Shown: positions 23,562 through 32,281 of the stretch, in pieces
Layout of the letters: each line of letters begins with the position of its first letter
Numbering within the stretch: the stretch's first letter is position 1
Assembly (NCBI RefSeq): GCF_927798215.1
Contig: NZ_CAKMMW010000032.1
Coordinates: 1-64,000 of the forward strand
Origin: Paenibacillus_E allorhizoplanae
GTDB lineage: Bacteria > Bacillota > Bacilli > Paenibacillales > NBRC-103111
DNA: 64,000 nt
Direction of reading: 5' to 3'
The notes under the pieces: generated by a model
The model's input: only the letters and a program-made list of their open reading frames with translations
Told to the model about the DNA's origin: nothing
Databases searched by the model: none
Program-made: the position numbers and the translations under genes

Positions 23562-23628
23562 CTTTCTTTTATCACCTACAGCTTTTATGGGATGGATAAC
23601 ATTAGGTAACAGGTATATTGTAAACAAT

Positions 23629-23661
23629 AACCTTTAGAAGCGGGTTCCGCAAAGGTTTTTT
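23629..23661 (+). terminator. Intrinsic terminator upstream of pth
   Basis: AACCTTT (23629-23635) - AGAA - GCGG/GTT/CCGC - AAAGGTT (23651-23657) then TTTT on the plus strand. It may stop read-through from glmU or act in the pth leader. The 23154-23779 gap otherwise holds the RNA element and the orphan frame listed separately. Confidence 0.65.
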
Positions 23662-23779
23662 AGTTTATCGCTAGTTGAAATAGAAAGTTTTCGTTTTTAC
23701 TTTCTAGTCAACCTGGACAAACACGCTCGTCCCTCGAAAGACAGCGTATTCGTTTATCTATGGGGGGATTTTGAAAATT

Positions 23780-24340
23780 ATGAAATGTTTTATCGGACTG
23801 GGAAATCCGGGAAAGCAGTATGAGCTGAATCGGCACAATGTCGGGTTCATGGCGATTGATCGCTTTGCCGCCAAGTGGGGGATTACCTCTTTTCAGAATA
23901 AAGGAAAAGGGCTGCTCGCAGAAGGTAATGTGAACGGGACGAAGGTGTATTTACTGAAACCGATGACGTACATGAACCTTTCAGGTGAATCCATGCGCGC
24001 CTTCCTTGATTTCTATAAAGCGAAATTGGAAGACGTCGTGATTGTTTATGATGATATGGACACATCATTCGGTCAAATTCGTCTTCGTTATCAAGGGAGC
24101 CCAGGTGGACATAACGGTATTAAGTCCATTATTCAGCATGGAGGCACACAGATCTTCAATCGGATTCGGATTGGTGTGAATCGCCCGGCGCCAGGCTATA
24201 ACATTGCGGATTATGTACTGTCTAACTTTTCCAAAGATGAGATGAAGTCCATTAACGACGTGTTGGATTTAACCTGTGATGCAATGGAGTTTAGCTTAGG
24301 CGAATCCTTCGAGAAGACGATGGCTAAGTTTAACAAATAA
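23780..24340 (+). CDS. pth: Peptidyl-tRNA hydrolase
   Basis: Pth (SpoVC, 186 residues) cleaves peptidyl-tRNA released by stalled ribosomes. FIGLGNPGKQYELNRHNVGFMAID carries the catalytic His (NRHN), and VYDDMD, RYQGSPGGHNGIKSII and FNRIRIGVNRP are conserved. I chose ATG 23780, with GGGGGG 12 bases upstream, because MKCFIGLGNPGK fits the family; the TTG at 23771 is too close to the SD. It precedes fin and mfd as in B. subtilis. Confidence 0.96.
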   Translation: MKCFIGLGNPGKQYELNRHNVGFMAIDRFAAKWGITSFQNKGKGLLAEGNVNGTKVYLLKPMTYMNLSGESMRAFLDFYKAKLEDVVIVYDDMDTSFGQIRLRYQGSPGGHNGIKSIIQHGGTQIFNRIRIGVNRPAPGYNIADYVLSNFSKDEMKSINDVLDLTCDAMEFSLGESFEKTMAKFNK

Positions 24341-24412
24341 TCTCAACACATGAATCTACTGTATATATGATGATATGTAAGCTCCCCATTCGAAAATGAC
24401 AATGGCAGATTC

Positions 24413-24441
24413 GGCTAATTATTCCGAAGAATGGTCATACT
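24413..24441 (+). promoter_or_regulatory. Sigma-F promoter of fin
   Basis: GGTCATACT (24433-24441) matches the sigma-F -10 GGNNANANT exactly, and its CATACTA also matches sigma-G. The -35 (GGCTA, 24413-24417) fits at G, T and A only. fin is known to be sigma-F dependent. Confidence 0.65.
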
Positions 24442-24475
24442 AGGATGTAATCGAATTATCGAAGGAGGCATACAT

Positions 24476-24703
24476 ATGATCAAGTATATTTGCAGACATT
24501 GTCATACCTTTGTCGGGGAAATTAATCAGCGTGCGATTACCGAGCAGCAGTTAGGCTTCCATTTCTTGACCCCTGATGAGCGTAGAGATATAATATCGTA
24601 TAATACGAACGGAGATGTTACGGTTAGGGTCGTTTGCGACTACTGTCATGAGGCATTAGAAGCGAACCCAGAATTATCCCTGCTAGCCAGTCCGTTGCAA
24701 TAA
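24476..24703 (+). CDS. fin: Anti-sigma-F factor Fin (YabK)
   Basis: A 75-residue zinc protein that inhibits sigma-F and helps the switch from sigma-F to sigma-G in the forespore. Two CxxC pairs, CRHC near residues 6-9 and CDYC near 55-58, form the zinc site. LGFHFLTPDERRDIISYNTNGD is the family core. I chose ATG 24476 behind GAAGGAGGC; the frame upstream to 24431 runs through the promoter. Together with gin, this window holds both small zinc anti-sigma factors of the forespore. Confidence 0.93.
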   Translation: MIKYICRHCHTFVGEINQRAITEQQLGFHFLTPDERRDIISYNTNGDVTVRVVCDYCHEALEANPELSLLASPLQ

Positions 24704-24728
24704 TTTATGATGAAGATAAAGAGTTAAT

Positions 24729-24759
24729 AGCCGAGGCAAGTGTGCCGAGGCTTCTTTTT
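24729..24759 (+). terminator. Intrinsic terminator after fin with tandem G-A mismatches
   Basis: AGCC-GA-GGCA-AGTG-TGCC-GA-GGCT then TTCTTTTTG. The two GA steps face each other as a symmetric internal loop, likely sheared G-A pairs. Confidence 0.72.
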
Positions 24760-24778
24760 GTGAGGGGAGTGTACTTGT

Positions 24779-27700
24779 TTGCAAGCTTTAATTCAAGCTT
24801 TTTCTGCGGATTCCGACTTTCAAACGATCGTGACAGGCCTCAAGTCCGAAATGAAAGAGCAGCTCATTGCCGGTTTAACTGGCTCCTCCAGGCAAATCAT
24901 GCTGGCCTCACTTGCGCGTGAGCTGGAGCGTCCGCTTTTCGTTGTTACGCACAATATGTTCGCTGCGCAAAAAATAGCGGAAGACCTCTTGGAGTGTCTA
25001 TCCCCTGATGAAGTGCTGCTCTATCCATCTCAAGAGCTTCTGACTACCGAAGAAGCGGCTTCAAGCCCAGAGATGCTGGCGCAGCGTATTGACGTTCTCA
25101 CTAAACTTGCTGGCGGATTCCGCGGCGTAGTTATTGCGCCATTTGCTGGTGTGCGAAGATTGCTGCCACTCAAACAGGTGTTCGAAGAATCCCGAGTAAC
25201 GATAAATGTCGGTGACACGGTTCAATTAGACGAGCTGCTGGCTTCTTTATCCAGCCTAGGCTACGAACGGGTTGAACGGGTTGAAACCAAAGGTGAAATG
25301 AGTGTACGAGGCGGCATTCTCGATTTATTTCCGTTAACGTCGGAGAATGCGATTCGGATTGAGCTCTTTGATATCGAAATCGACTCTATTCGGACTTTCG
25401 ATGTAAGTGACCAGCGGTCAATTGATAAACTAACAACGGTGACGATCCCTCCATGCCGTGAGATTCAAGCGGATAGAAAGCGTTTACAGTCAGCTGCACA
25501 GCATGCGTATGAGCTGCTGCAAGCGCAATTGGCGAAGATGACCGAGCGCTCAGCCAAAGACAAGCTGTTGGAGGTTGTAGGCCGCGATATCGAGCTTATG
25601 CGAGAAGGTCAGACGTTCCCAGGCATTTATAAATATATTTCTCTCCTATACACGGAAAGACAGACGCTCATGGACTACATGCCCACAGACTCGATTCTCA
25701 TTATCGACGAACCTGCTCGCCTCTTGGAAACAGCGAAGCAGCTCGAGCGTGATGAAGCCGAGTGGATGATGCATGCGTTGACTGAGGGGAAGAGCTTGCC
25801 GGCTTTTGTGCTGTCTAAATCTTACGAAACCCTGCTGCACCGCAGACCGTTCCCGACGTTGTATGTATCCCTTTTCCTGCGTCAGGTAGCGGGTATTCAG
25901 CCGCAGAATATCGTGAACTTCGTATGCCGTGTCATGCAAAACTTCCATGGGCAAATGAATCTCCTCAAGGCGGAGATGGAGCGGTGGAAGAAGAATGGCA
26001 GTAAGGTCATTCTTCTAGCGAATGGCGATGACCGTGCAGAACGTGTACGTCGTGTTCTGGGCGACTACCAGATTGAAGTTCCTGAGATTGTAGATGGCAA
26101 TCTGCAAACAGGCTTTGAAATGCCTTCGATTCACCTTGTCGTGATTACAGAGGGTGAGATTTTCACTCAGAAGCAGCGTAAAGCACGTAAAGTGGAGAAG
26201 AAGCTGGAGAACGCAGAACGGATCAAAAGCTATCAAGAGCTGAAGGTCGGCGACTACGTTGTTCACGTCAATCACGGGATCGGGAAATACGTTGGCATCG
26301 GAACATTAGAGGTTGGCGGGATTCATAAGGATTATTTGCATATTATGTATGCCGGCGGCGATAAGCTGTCTGTTCCGATCGATCAGATTGATTTGATTCA
26401 GAAATATGTTGGTTCCGAAGAGAAGGAGCCGAAGGTATATAAACTTGGCGGCGCTGATTGGGCACGGGTGAAAAGCAAAGCACGCGCATCTGTCAAAGAT
26501 ATTGCAGATGAGCTGATTAAGCTGTATGCCGAGCGTCAAGCTGCGACGGGTTACGGATTTAGCAAGGATAGTTCGTATCAGAATGAGTTCGAAGCGATGT
26601 TCCCTTACGATGAAACGCGCGATCAGCTTCGTGCGATTGAAGAAATTAAAACGGATATGGAAAAAGCACGTCCCATGGATCGATTGTTATGCGGAGATGT
26701 TGGCTATGGCAAAACCGAAGTTGCTGTTCGCGCAGCCTTTAAGGCAGCCATTGACGGGAAGCAGGTTGCTGTTCTCGTACCTACGACGATTTTGGCGCAG
26801 CAGCATTATGAAACCTTCCGTGAACGCTTCTCCGGTTATCCGTTCAATGTGAAAGTGTTAAGTCGTTTCCGTTCTAAGAAAGAACAGACGGAGGTCATGA
26901 AAGGGGTCAAGAAAGGCGTCGTTGATGTCGTGATTGGAACCCATCGCCTCTTGTCGCAAGACATTCAGTTCAAAGACCTAGGCCTGCTCATCGTCGATGA
27001 GGAGCAGCGTTTCGGCGTGTCCCACAAAGAGAAGCTCAAGCGTCTGAAGACGAACGTAGACGTGCTGACGCTAACGGCGACGCCAATTCCAAGAACCCTG
27101 CATATGTCTATGTTGGGCGTTCGTGACTTATCGGTCATTGAAACCCCGCCAGAGAACCGCTTCCCGGTTCAGACCTATGTGGTGGAATACGGGCCGACAC
27201 TGGTTAGAGAAGCTATCGAGCGTGAGTTGGCGCGTGAAGGGCAAGTTTATTATCTATATAATCGCGTACAAGGCATTACACAAATCGCTGATCAAATCTC
27301 GATGATGATTCCGGATGCACGTGTAACCGTAGCGCATGGTCAAATGGGTGAGCAGGAGCTCGAGAAAACGATTCTCGATTTCTTGGACGGGGAGTATGAT
27401 GTTCTCGTCAGCACAAGCATTATCGAAACCGGCGTAGACATCCCGAATGTGAATACACTTATTGTCCATGATGCGGATAAAATGGGCCTTTCCCAGCTCT
27501 ATCAGCTGCGCGGACGTGTAGGCAGGTCGAATCGCGTCGCATATGCGTATTTCACGTATCAGCGTGATAAAGTGCTGACAGAAGTAGCCGAGAAACGACT
27601 TCAAGCGATTAAAGAGTTTACAGAACTTGGTTCAGGCTTTAAAATTGCGATGAGGGACTTATCCATTCGTGGCGCAGGAAACTTATTGGGTGCTGAACAG

Positions 27701-28300
27701 CACGGCTTTATTGCATCTGTCGGTTTTGATTTGTACTCCCAAATGTTAGCCGAAGAAATTGCAAAGCTGAAGCTGGAGATAGATGGAGAAGCGATCATTC
27801 CAGAACCGGAATGGCATACGTCAATCGACATTCAATTGGATGCGTATCTGCCATCTGATTATATCTATGACAGCATGCAAAAAATCGAAATTTACAAAAA
27901 AGTGGCCGCCATTCGTACGCTGGAAGAAGCCGCGGATCTGCATGATGAGCTCGTTGATCGCTTCGGTGATCTGCCGCAGGCCGTGTTCAACCTACTGACA
28001 GTGGCTCGTTTGAAAGCATACGGTTCGGATTACCGGATTGAAACGATTAGCCAAAAAGGGGAGGATTACCTAATCAAGGTGCATATCGACCAGAATGGCA
28101 GGCTGGATGGCCAGAAGCTGCTCGCTTTGTCCAAAGGCTTTGATGGTCGTATCAAATTGAACGCAGATCCGCAGCTACTTATTGTTATCCGCTTTAAAGG
28201 CATGAAGCCGGAAGCCTCCATCGAATTGTTGGAGAAATTCTTGGTACAATATAAGGATGTTCTGAAAACGAAAGGGGAATTACAGGATGTTGCCAAATGA
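24779..28300 (+). CDS. mfd: Transcription-repair coupling factor Mfd
   Basis: Mfd (1173 residues) removes RNA polymerase stalled at DNA lesions and recruits UvrA. The UvrB-like N-terminal part is followed by the polymerase-interacting CarD-like domain (about residues 480-560, with GDYVVHVNHGIGKYVG and the YLHIMYAGGDKLSVPIDQ segment). The translocase has Walker A GDVGYGKT at 639-646, IVDEEQRFGV, and TATPIPRTLHMSMLG. The C-terminal TRCF domain is complete. The start is TTG 24779 behind GAGGGGAG. Its last 14 bases overlap the next gene. Confidence 0.97.
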   Translation: MQALIQAFSADSDFQTIVTGLKSEMKEQLIAGLTGSSRQIMLASLARELERPLFVVTHNMFAAQKIAEDLLECLSPDEVLLYPSQELLTTEEAASSPEMLAQRIDVLTKLAGGFRGVVIAPFAGVRRLLPLKQVFEESRVTINVGDTVQLDELLASLSSLGYERVERVETKGEMSVRGGILDLFPLTSENAIRIELFDIEIDSIRTFDVSDQRSIDKLTTVTIPPCREIQADRKRLQSAAQHAYELLQAQLAKMTERSAKDKLLEVVGRDIELMREGQTFPGIYKYISLLYTERQTLMDYMPTDSILIIDEPARLLETAKQLERDEAEWMMHALTEGKSLPAFVLSKSYETLLHRRPFPTLYVSLFLRQVAGIQPQNIVNFVCRVMQNFHGQMNLLKAEMERWKKNGSKVILLANGDDRAERVRRVLGDYQIEVPEIVDGNLQTGFEMPSIHLVVITEGEIFTQKQRKARKVEKKLENAERIKSYQELKVGDYVVHVNHGIGKYVGIGTLEVGGIHKDYLHIMYAGGDKLSVPIDQIDLIQKYVGSEEKEPKVYKLGGADWARVKSKARASVKDIADELIKLYAERQAATGYGFSKDSSYQNEFEAMFPYDETRDQLRAIEEIKTDMEKARPMDRLLCGDVGYGKTEVAVRAAFKAAIDGKQVAVLVPTTILAQQHYETFRERFSGYPFNVKVLSRFRSKKEQTEVMKGVKKGVVDVVIGTHRLLSQDIQFKDLGLLIVDEEQRFGVSHKEKLKRLKTNVDVLTLTATPIPRTLHMSMLGVRDLSVIETPPENRFPVQTYVVEYGPTLVREAIERELAREGQVYYLYNRVQGITQIADQISMMIPDARVTVAHGQMGEQELEKTILDFLDGEYDVLVSTSIIETGVDIPNVNTLIVHDADKMGLSQLYQLRGRVGRSNRVAYAYFTYQRDKVLTEVAEKRLQAIKEFTELGSGFKIAMRDLSIRGAGNLLGAEQHGFIASVGFDLYSQMLAEEIAKLKLEIDGEAIIPEPEWHTSIDIQLDAYLPSDYIYDSMQKIEIYKKVAAIRTLEEAADLHDELVDRFGDLPQAVFNLLTVARLKAYGSDYRIETISQKGEDYLIKVHIDQNGRLDGQKLLALSKGFDGRIKLNADPQLLIVIRFKGMKPEASIELLEKFLVQYKDVLKTKGELQDVAK

Positions 28301-29378
28301 AACTAGCAGACAACGACGTACTTCGAGAAAATGGATATTAGGTTTGGTGACAGTTGTCCTTGCATTCTCTGTCCTCAGCGCGTGTGGAGACAAAAAGGAA
28401 GGCGCTGCAACAGCTTCGCCTTCCGCATCAGCGGCTGCTACAGGTAATCCAAGCGATATTATTGCTACGTACAAAGAAGGCGGGAAAATTACACGCGGTG
28501 AATTCGATTCTTTCATCAACGTAAATAAAATGTTCTCCCCGCAATTAGCTCAATACTTGGCTGATCCAGCTTTTCAACAAGATATGTTGAAGCAAATGGT
28601 TACTTTCCGTGTTCTTTCCGCTAAAGCGGACGACAAAGTGAAAGCGGATGCTGACAAACAAGTAACAGAGCAAATGAAGGCCATTACTGACTATTTCGGT
28701 AAACAAGAAGGCGGAATGGACAAGCAGTTGAAAGACAACGGTATCGAATTAAAAGATATCGAGTCCTTGATGAAATTAAGCTTCTACACAATGGGCAGCA
28801 TGGAAAGCAAGATCACAGACCAAGCGGTTCAAGATTCTTACAAAGAACAAGCAGCTGCGCATGCGTTTGACGTTGCGACCGTTAGCCACATTCTGATCGC
28901 GTTGAAGGATTCTGCTACACAAGCAGATCTTCGTACGAAGGAAGATGCGTTGAAGAGAGCGAAAGAAGTAAAAGCGAAGTTGGATGCAGGCGGCGATTTC
29001 GCAGCACTTGCGAAAGAATTCTCTGACGATCCAGGTTCCAAGGATACAGGCGGTACGTACAAAGATGCCAACATCAACGAATGGGTAACAGAGTTCAAAG
29101 ATGCAGCAAGCACCCTTCCATTGAACAAAATCAGTGATCCTGTAGAATCCACTTTCGGTTATCACGTGATGAAAGTTGAATCCAGAAGCACGAAACAACT
29201 GGATGATACACTTAAAACACAAATCAAATCTCAGCTTGCAGAGAAATCCTTGTCTGAATTTGCTGAAACAGAATATCCGAAATTGATCGAAACGAATAAC
29301 CTTCCTAAAGTAGAAGCAGCACCAGCACCGGCGGCAAGTCCAGCAGCTAGTCCTGCGGCTAGCCCAGCTGCAAAGTAA
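28287..29378 (+). CDS. PrsA-like foldase lipoprotein with parvulin domain
   Basis: A 363-residue exported lipoprotein. A basic N-region (RQRRTSRK) and a hydrophobic stretch lead to the lipobox LSAC with Cys33. An Ala/Ser/Pro linker follows, then a SurA_N-like helical part. The parvulin peptidyl-prolyl isomerase domain lies at about residues 190-300 (VSHILIAL, FAALAKEFSDDPGSK, GYHVMKVESR). The C terminus has repeated SPAA units. PrsA proteins fold secreted proteins at the membrane-wall interface. It overlaps the end of mfd by 14 bases; ATG 28287 is preceded by GGGG. B. subtilis has no gene between mfd and spoVT. Confidence 0.9.
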   Translation: MLPNETSRQRRTSRKWILGLVTVVLAFSVLSACGDKKEGAATASPSASAAATGNPSDIIATYKEGGKITRGEFDSFINVNKMFSPQLAQYLADPAFQQDMLKQMVTFRVLSAKADDKVKADADKQVTEQMKAITDYFGKQEGGMDKQLKDNGIELKDIESLMKLSFYTMGSMESKITDQAVQDSYKEQAAAHAFDVATVSHILIALKDSATQADLRTKEDALKRAKEVKAKLDAGGDFAALAKEFSDDPGSKDTGGTYKDANINEWVTEFKDAASTLPLNKISDPVESTFGYHVMKVESRSTKQLDDTLKTQIKSQLAEKSLSEFAETEYPKLIETNNLPKVEAAPAPAASPAASPAASPAAK

Positions 29379-29385
29379 GAACTTA

Positions 29386-29418
29386 CCAGGATGTCCGATA
29401 ATGGACATCCTGTTTTTA
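29386..29418 (+). terminator. Intrinsic terminator after the PrsA-like gene
   Basis: CAGGATGTCC - GATAAT - GGACATCCTG then TTTTT. Confidence 0.9.
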
Positions 29419-29492
29419 TTTCTCATTTTTGGACATGATAAGCGCAGCAGGATGCAGAGCTAAATAAAGTAAATTGCTTAGTCGGGGCGTCT

Positions 29493-29522
29493 GCATAGAA
29501 GAATGGGAAGTGAAGAATACTA
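29493..29522 (+). promoter_or_regulatory. Candidate sigma-G promoter of spoVT
   Basis: GCATA (29493-29497) matches GHATR exactly; 18 bases later AATACTA (29516-29522) matches CATNHTA with one mismatch. spoVT is sigma-G dependent in B. subtilis. It lies 100 bases before the ATG. Confidence 0.55.
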
Positions 29523-29621
29523 TGGATAGATTTCAAGTTCCCACCAAATCCCGATCTAGCATACAAGTTTCATGCTCGTGTCGTATCTAATTCGTAAGCG
29601 GAAAGTGAGGCATCTAGAGGT

Positions 29622-30164
29622 ATGAAAGCAACTGGAATTGTCCGTCGGATAGATGATTTAGGGAGAGTTGTAATCCCAAAGGAAATACGGCGCACCCTAC
29701 GCATTCGTGAAGGTGACCCTTTGGAAATTTTCGTGGATCGTGATGGAGAAGTTATTCTGAAGAAGTATTCACCGATTGGTGAGCTTGGTGATTTTGCGAA
29801 GGAATATGCGGAGTCGCTGTTTGAAAGCACCAATCATGTTGCCTTGATTTCGGATCGAGATCATATTATTGCTATGGCTGGCGGATCTAAGAAGGATTAT
29901 TTAGAGAAATCGGTTGGGGCGATTATAGAGTCTTGCATGGAAAATCGTAAGGCTGTCATTGAAAGCAGTTCAGGTCAATTCGAGATTATTAAAGATACCA
30001 ATGAAACATTCACTTCCTTCGTAGCTGCGCCGATTGTTGCAGGGGGAGATCCCATTGGTTCAGTTATCCTGATCTCGAAAGACGAGAATGTGAAAATGGG
30101 CAATATGGAAGTTAAAATGGTCGAGACTGCCGCTGGATTCCTAGCGAAGCAGATGGAGCAATGA
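29622..30164 (+). CDS. spoVT: Stage V sporulation regulator SpoVT
   Basis: SpoVT (180 residues) is a forespore transcription factor that modulates sigma-G-dependent genes. Residues 1-50 are an AbrB-type DNA-binding domain (MKATGIVRRIDDLGRVVIPKEIRRTL); residues about 56-178 form a GAF-like domain (NHVALISDRDHIIAMAGGSKKDYL, FVAAPIVAGGDPIGSVILIS). It is a paralogue of abrB in this window; the N-terminal domains are very similar. A sigma-G-like element lies upstream and a terminator downstream. Confidence 0.96.
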   Translation: MKATGIVRRIDDLGRVVIPKEIRRTLRIREGDPLEIFVDRDGEVILKKYSPIGELGDFAKEYAESLFESTNHVALISDRDHIIAMAGGSKKDYLEKSVGAIIESCMENRKAVIESSSGQFEIIKDTNETFTSFVAAPIVAGGDPIGSVILISKDENVKMGNMEVKMVETAAGFLAKQMEQ

Positions 30165-30184
30165 ACACATAATTCCAAACGAAG

Positions 30185-30230
30185 GCTTCCTTACGGAGAT
30201 GATGCATCTGTAAGCGAAGCTTTTTTTTGT
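30185..30230 (+). terminator. Intrinsic terminator after spoVT
   Basis: GCTTCCTTAC pairs with GTAAGCGAAGC (one bulge), with an inner GATG/CATC hairpin, then TTTTTTTTG. Confidence 0.82.
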
Positions 30231-30296
30231 CTGTACTGGCAGATTTCGCTATAATACGTACATAGGAATCATGTTTGTGTAGAGGAGTAAATCGGA

Positions 30297-31988
30297 ATGA
30301 GGGCTACCATCAAGGAGCAAGATCAGCAGAAAGAAGGGCTCCAGAGGCATGGTGATGGTAAACAGAACAAGCTGTTAAAGGGTGCTGCGCTGCTCGGGGG
30401 TGCGGCTGTGCTCTCTAAGCTACTAGGGACGCTTCAGAAGATTCCTTTGCAAAACGTAGCTGGAGATGTAGCTTTTGGTATTTATAATGCGGTTTATCCG
30501 CTCTATATTCTGATCTTATTTGCAGCCACGGCTGGATTTCCAGTTGCAGTGTCTAAATTTGTAGCCGAACGCGTCATGGAAGGAGATCATCCGGGCGCGA
30601 AACGGATTGTGGTTGTCTCATCTGCGCTATTAATGAGTGCGGGGCTTGTCTTATTTCTCCTGCTGTATTTTGGTGCGGAGACGATTGCTGGTTGGATTGG
30701 CATTACGCAGACCGCGACGGCGATCCGCAGTGTATCTTTTGCCCTGCTCTTATCTCCCGTTCTTGCTGTCCTGCGGGGGTATTTTCAAGGGTATCAAAAC
30801 ATGGTGCCTACCGCGGTATCGCAAGTTATTGAGCAGCTCATTCGTGTAATTACGATGGTCGCGCTATTGTTGTATCTGGTGGCGCTTGCCTATGATGAGG
30901 CATGGATCGCGGCGGGGGCTACGTTTGGCTCTGTGACAGGCGCAGGAGCGGGTCTTGTAGTGATGGCTGTGTTTTGGCGGCGAGAGCGACGTGGGGATGC
31001 TAGGAAAGCGATAGAAGCCAGCTTTGAAACTAAGCAAGTGATCTCATCTTGGCAATGGGCGAAACGAATTACGATATATGCGATCCCTGTCTGCCTTGGT
31101 GCAATTGTGGTGCCGCTGCTCACGCTCGTGGATACCTTCACGATGCCTCGTCTGCTGGAAGCATCATCTGGCAGCGAATTGGAGGCAATGCGTCAGTTTG
31201 GCCTTTATAACCGTGGGTTTCCACTTGTCCAGTTGGTCGTGATGGTGGCGTCCTCGATGTCGGCTGTCTTGGTGCCAGCTATTGCGGAAGCTAAGATGAA
31301 CAGGCGAGTGGATCTCATCCGCTTTCGCGCGGAGATGTCCGTCAGGCTCGCATGGTTGATCGGGCTTGGCGCCTCGTTTGGCCTCGCCTTCTTAGCGATG
31401 CCGATCAATCTGATGCTCTATACGAGCACCGAGGCGAGCTGGACGATGGCCGTGTTGGCCTTCACGGCCTTGTTTAGTACGCTGAACGCTGTCAGTGCCA
31501 GCGTTCTCCAGGGGGCCGGCACGATCCGCACGCCGGCGAATGCCCTGCTCGTTGCCATCGTGCTGAAAGCACTCGGCAACATCGTGTTGGTGCCCCGCTG
31601 GGGCATCGACGGCGCCGCGCTCAGCGCGGTGATCGCCTACGCCGCTGCGGCGGGGCTGAATCTGGTGCAGCTGCGCCGCAGCACCGGGGTGCGCTTCGCG
31701 CTGCGGCCGTACGCCGTCAGTCCCCTGCTTGCCGTGGGGCTGATGGGCGGCGGCCTCGCAGCGCTGCAAGGGCTGGCCATGCTCGCTAGCGCGGCATGGC
31801 ACGTGCCTGAGCGATGGAGCGCTAGCGCCATCGCGATCATTGGCGTAGCCGGCGGTGCGGCCGTCTACGCGCTTGCGCTGCTGCGCAGCGGCAGCATCAG
31901 CCGTGAGGAGCTGAGGCTGATGCCGGAGCTGGAGCGGAAGCTGGTGGCGCTCCTCGCGAAGCTGAGGCTGACCAACCGTGATAAGTAG
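30297..31988 (+). CDS. SpoVB/YabM-type polysaccharide flippase
   Basis: A 563-residue multidrug/oligosaccharidyl-lipid/polysaccharide (MOP) superfamily exporter with about 14 membrane segments. KGAALLGGAAVLSKLLGTLQKIPLQN near residues 25-50 is the typical SpoVB/YabM N-terminal helix, and YFQGYQNMVPTAVSQVIEQLIRV is a family block. Position after spoVT matches yabM. Such proteins flip lipid-linked wall precursors; the substrate is uncertain. From about 31380 to 31930 the DNA becomes strongly GC-rich, unlike the first kilobase of the same gene; the frame continues intact. ATG 30297 follows GAGGAG. Confidence 0.88.
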   Translation: MRATIKEQDQQKEGLQRHGDGKQNKLLKGAALLGGAAVLSKLLGTLQKIPLQNVAGDVAFGIYNAVYPLYILILFAATAGFPVAVSKFVAERVMEGDHPGAKRIVVVSSALLMSAGLVLFLLLYFGAETIAGWIGITQTATAIRSVSFALLLSPVLAVLRGYFQGYQNMVPTAVSQVIEQLIRVITMVALLLYLVALAYDEAWIAAGATFGSVTGAGAGLVVMAVFWRRERRGDARKAIEASFETKQVISSWQWAKRITIYAIPVCLGAIVVPLLTLVDTFTMPRLLEASSGSELEAMRQFGLYNRGFPLVQLVVMVASSMSAVLVPAIAEAKMNRRVDLIRFRAEMSVRLAWLIGLGASFGLAFLAMPINLMLYTSTEASWTMAVLAFTALFSTLNAVSASVLQGAGTIRTPANALLVAIVLKALGNIVLVPRWGIDGAALSAVIAYAAAAGLNLVQLRRSTGVRFALRPYAVSPLLAVGLMGGGLAALQGLAMLASAAWHVPERWSASAIAIIGVAGGAAVYALALLRSGSISREELRLMPELERKLVALLAKLRLTNRDK

Positions 31989-32082
31989 CAGCGTGGGATC
32001 TGTTGTTCAAACTAGGGAGAAGCTTGATAATGATGTATTTCATACAACATTATGGAGTCGAATTGGTGAATCTCTCGCTTAT

Positions 32083-32213
32083 ATTGTATTCTGTGCAACG
32101 ATTTAGCCCAGAAACAACGGATTGTGCACAATTCAGGCAAAGTTGTTGTACAAAGTACAACATTCCATCCCAAGAGCACGTGAAACACGATTTCATGTTG
32201 TATAATGTACAAC
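32083..32213. promoter_or_regulatory. Operator-like palindrome array upstream of mazG
   Basis: GTTGTAC-AAA-GTACAAC (32145-32161) is a perfect 17-base palindrome. GTTGTATAATGTACAAC (32197-32213) is a near copy, 52 bases further on, and contains a TATAAT -10. A degenerate copy ATTGTATTCTGTGCAAC (32083-32099, 13 of 17 matches) lies 62 bases before the first. The perfect palindrome ATTGTGCACAAT (32121-32132) sits in between. The 31989-32281 gap holds no gene that I can support. Confidence 0.6.
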
Positions 32214-32281
32214 TCGATGAAGATAACTGGTGGATTCGCCGTATTACTCAACTACAACCATTAATCAGGAGGTGTCATCCC

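Noticed and set aside
23388..23609. Plus-strand 73-codon frame opposite the small orphan gene
   Set aside because: Mostly hydrophobic, without a ribosome site. The minus-strand frame looks more like a protein.
32003..32281. 93-codon N-terminal extension of the mazG frame
   Set aside because: The SD-supported ATG at 32282 fits the family. The extension lies over a palindrome array and a -10 element and has unusual Cys- and Ile-rich composition.
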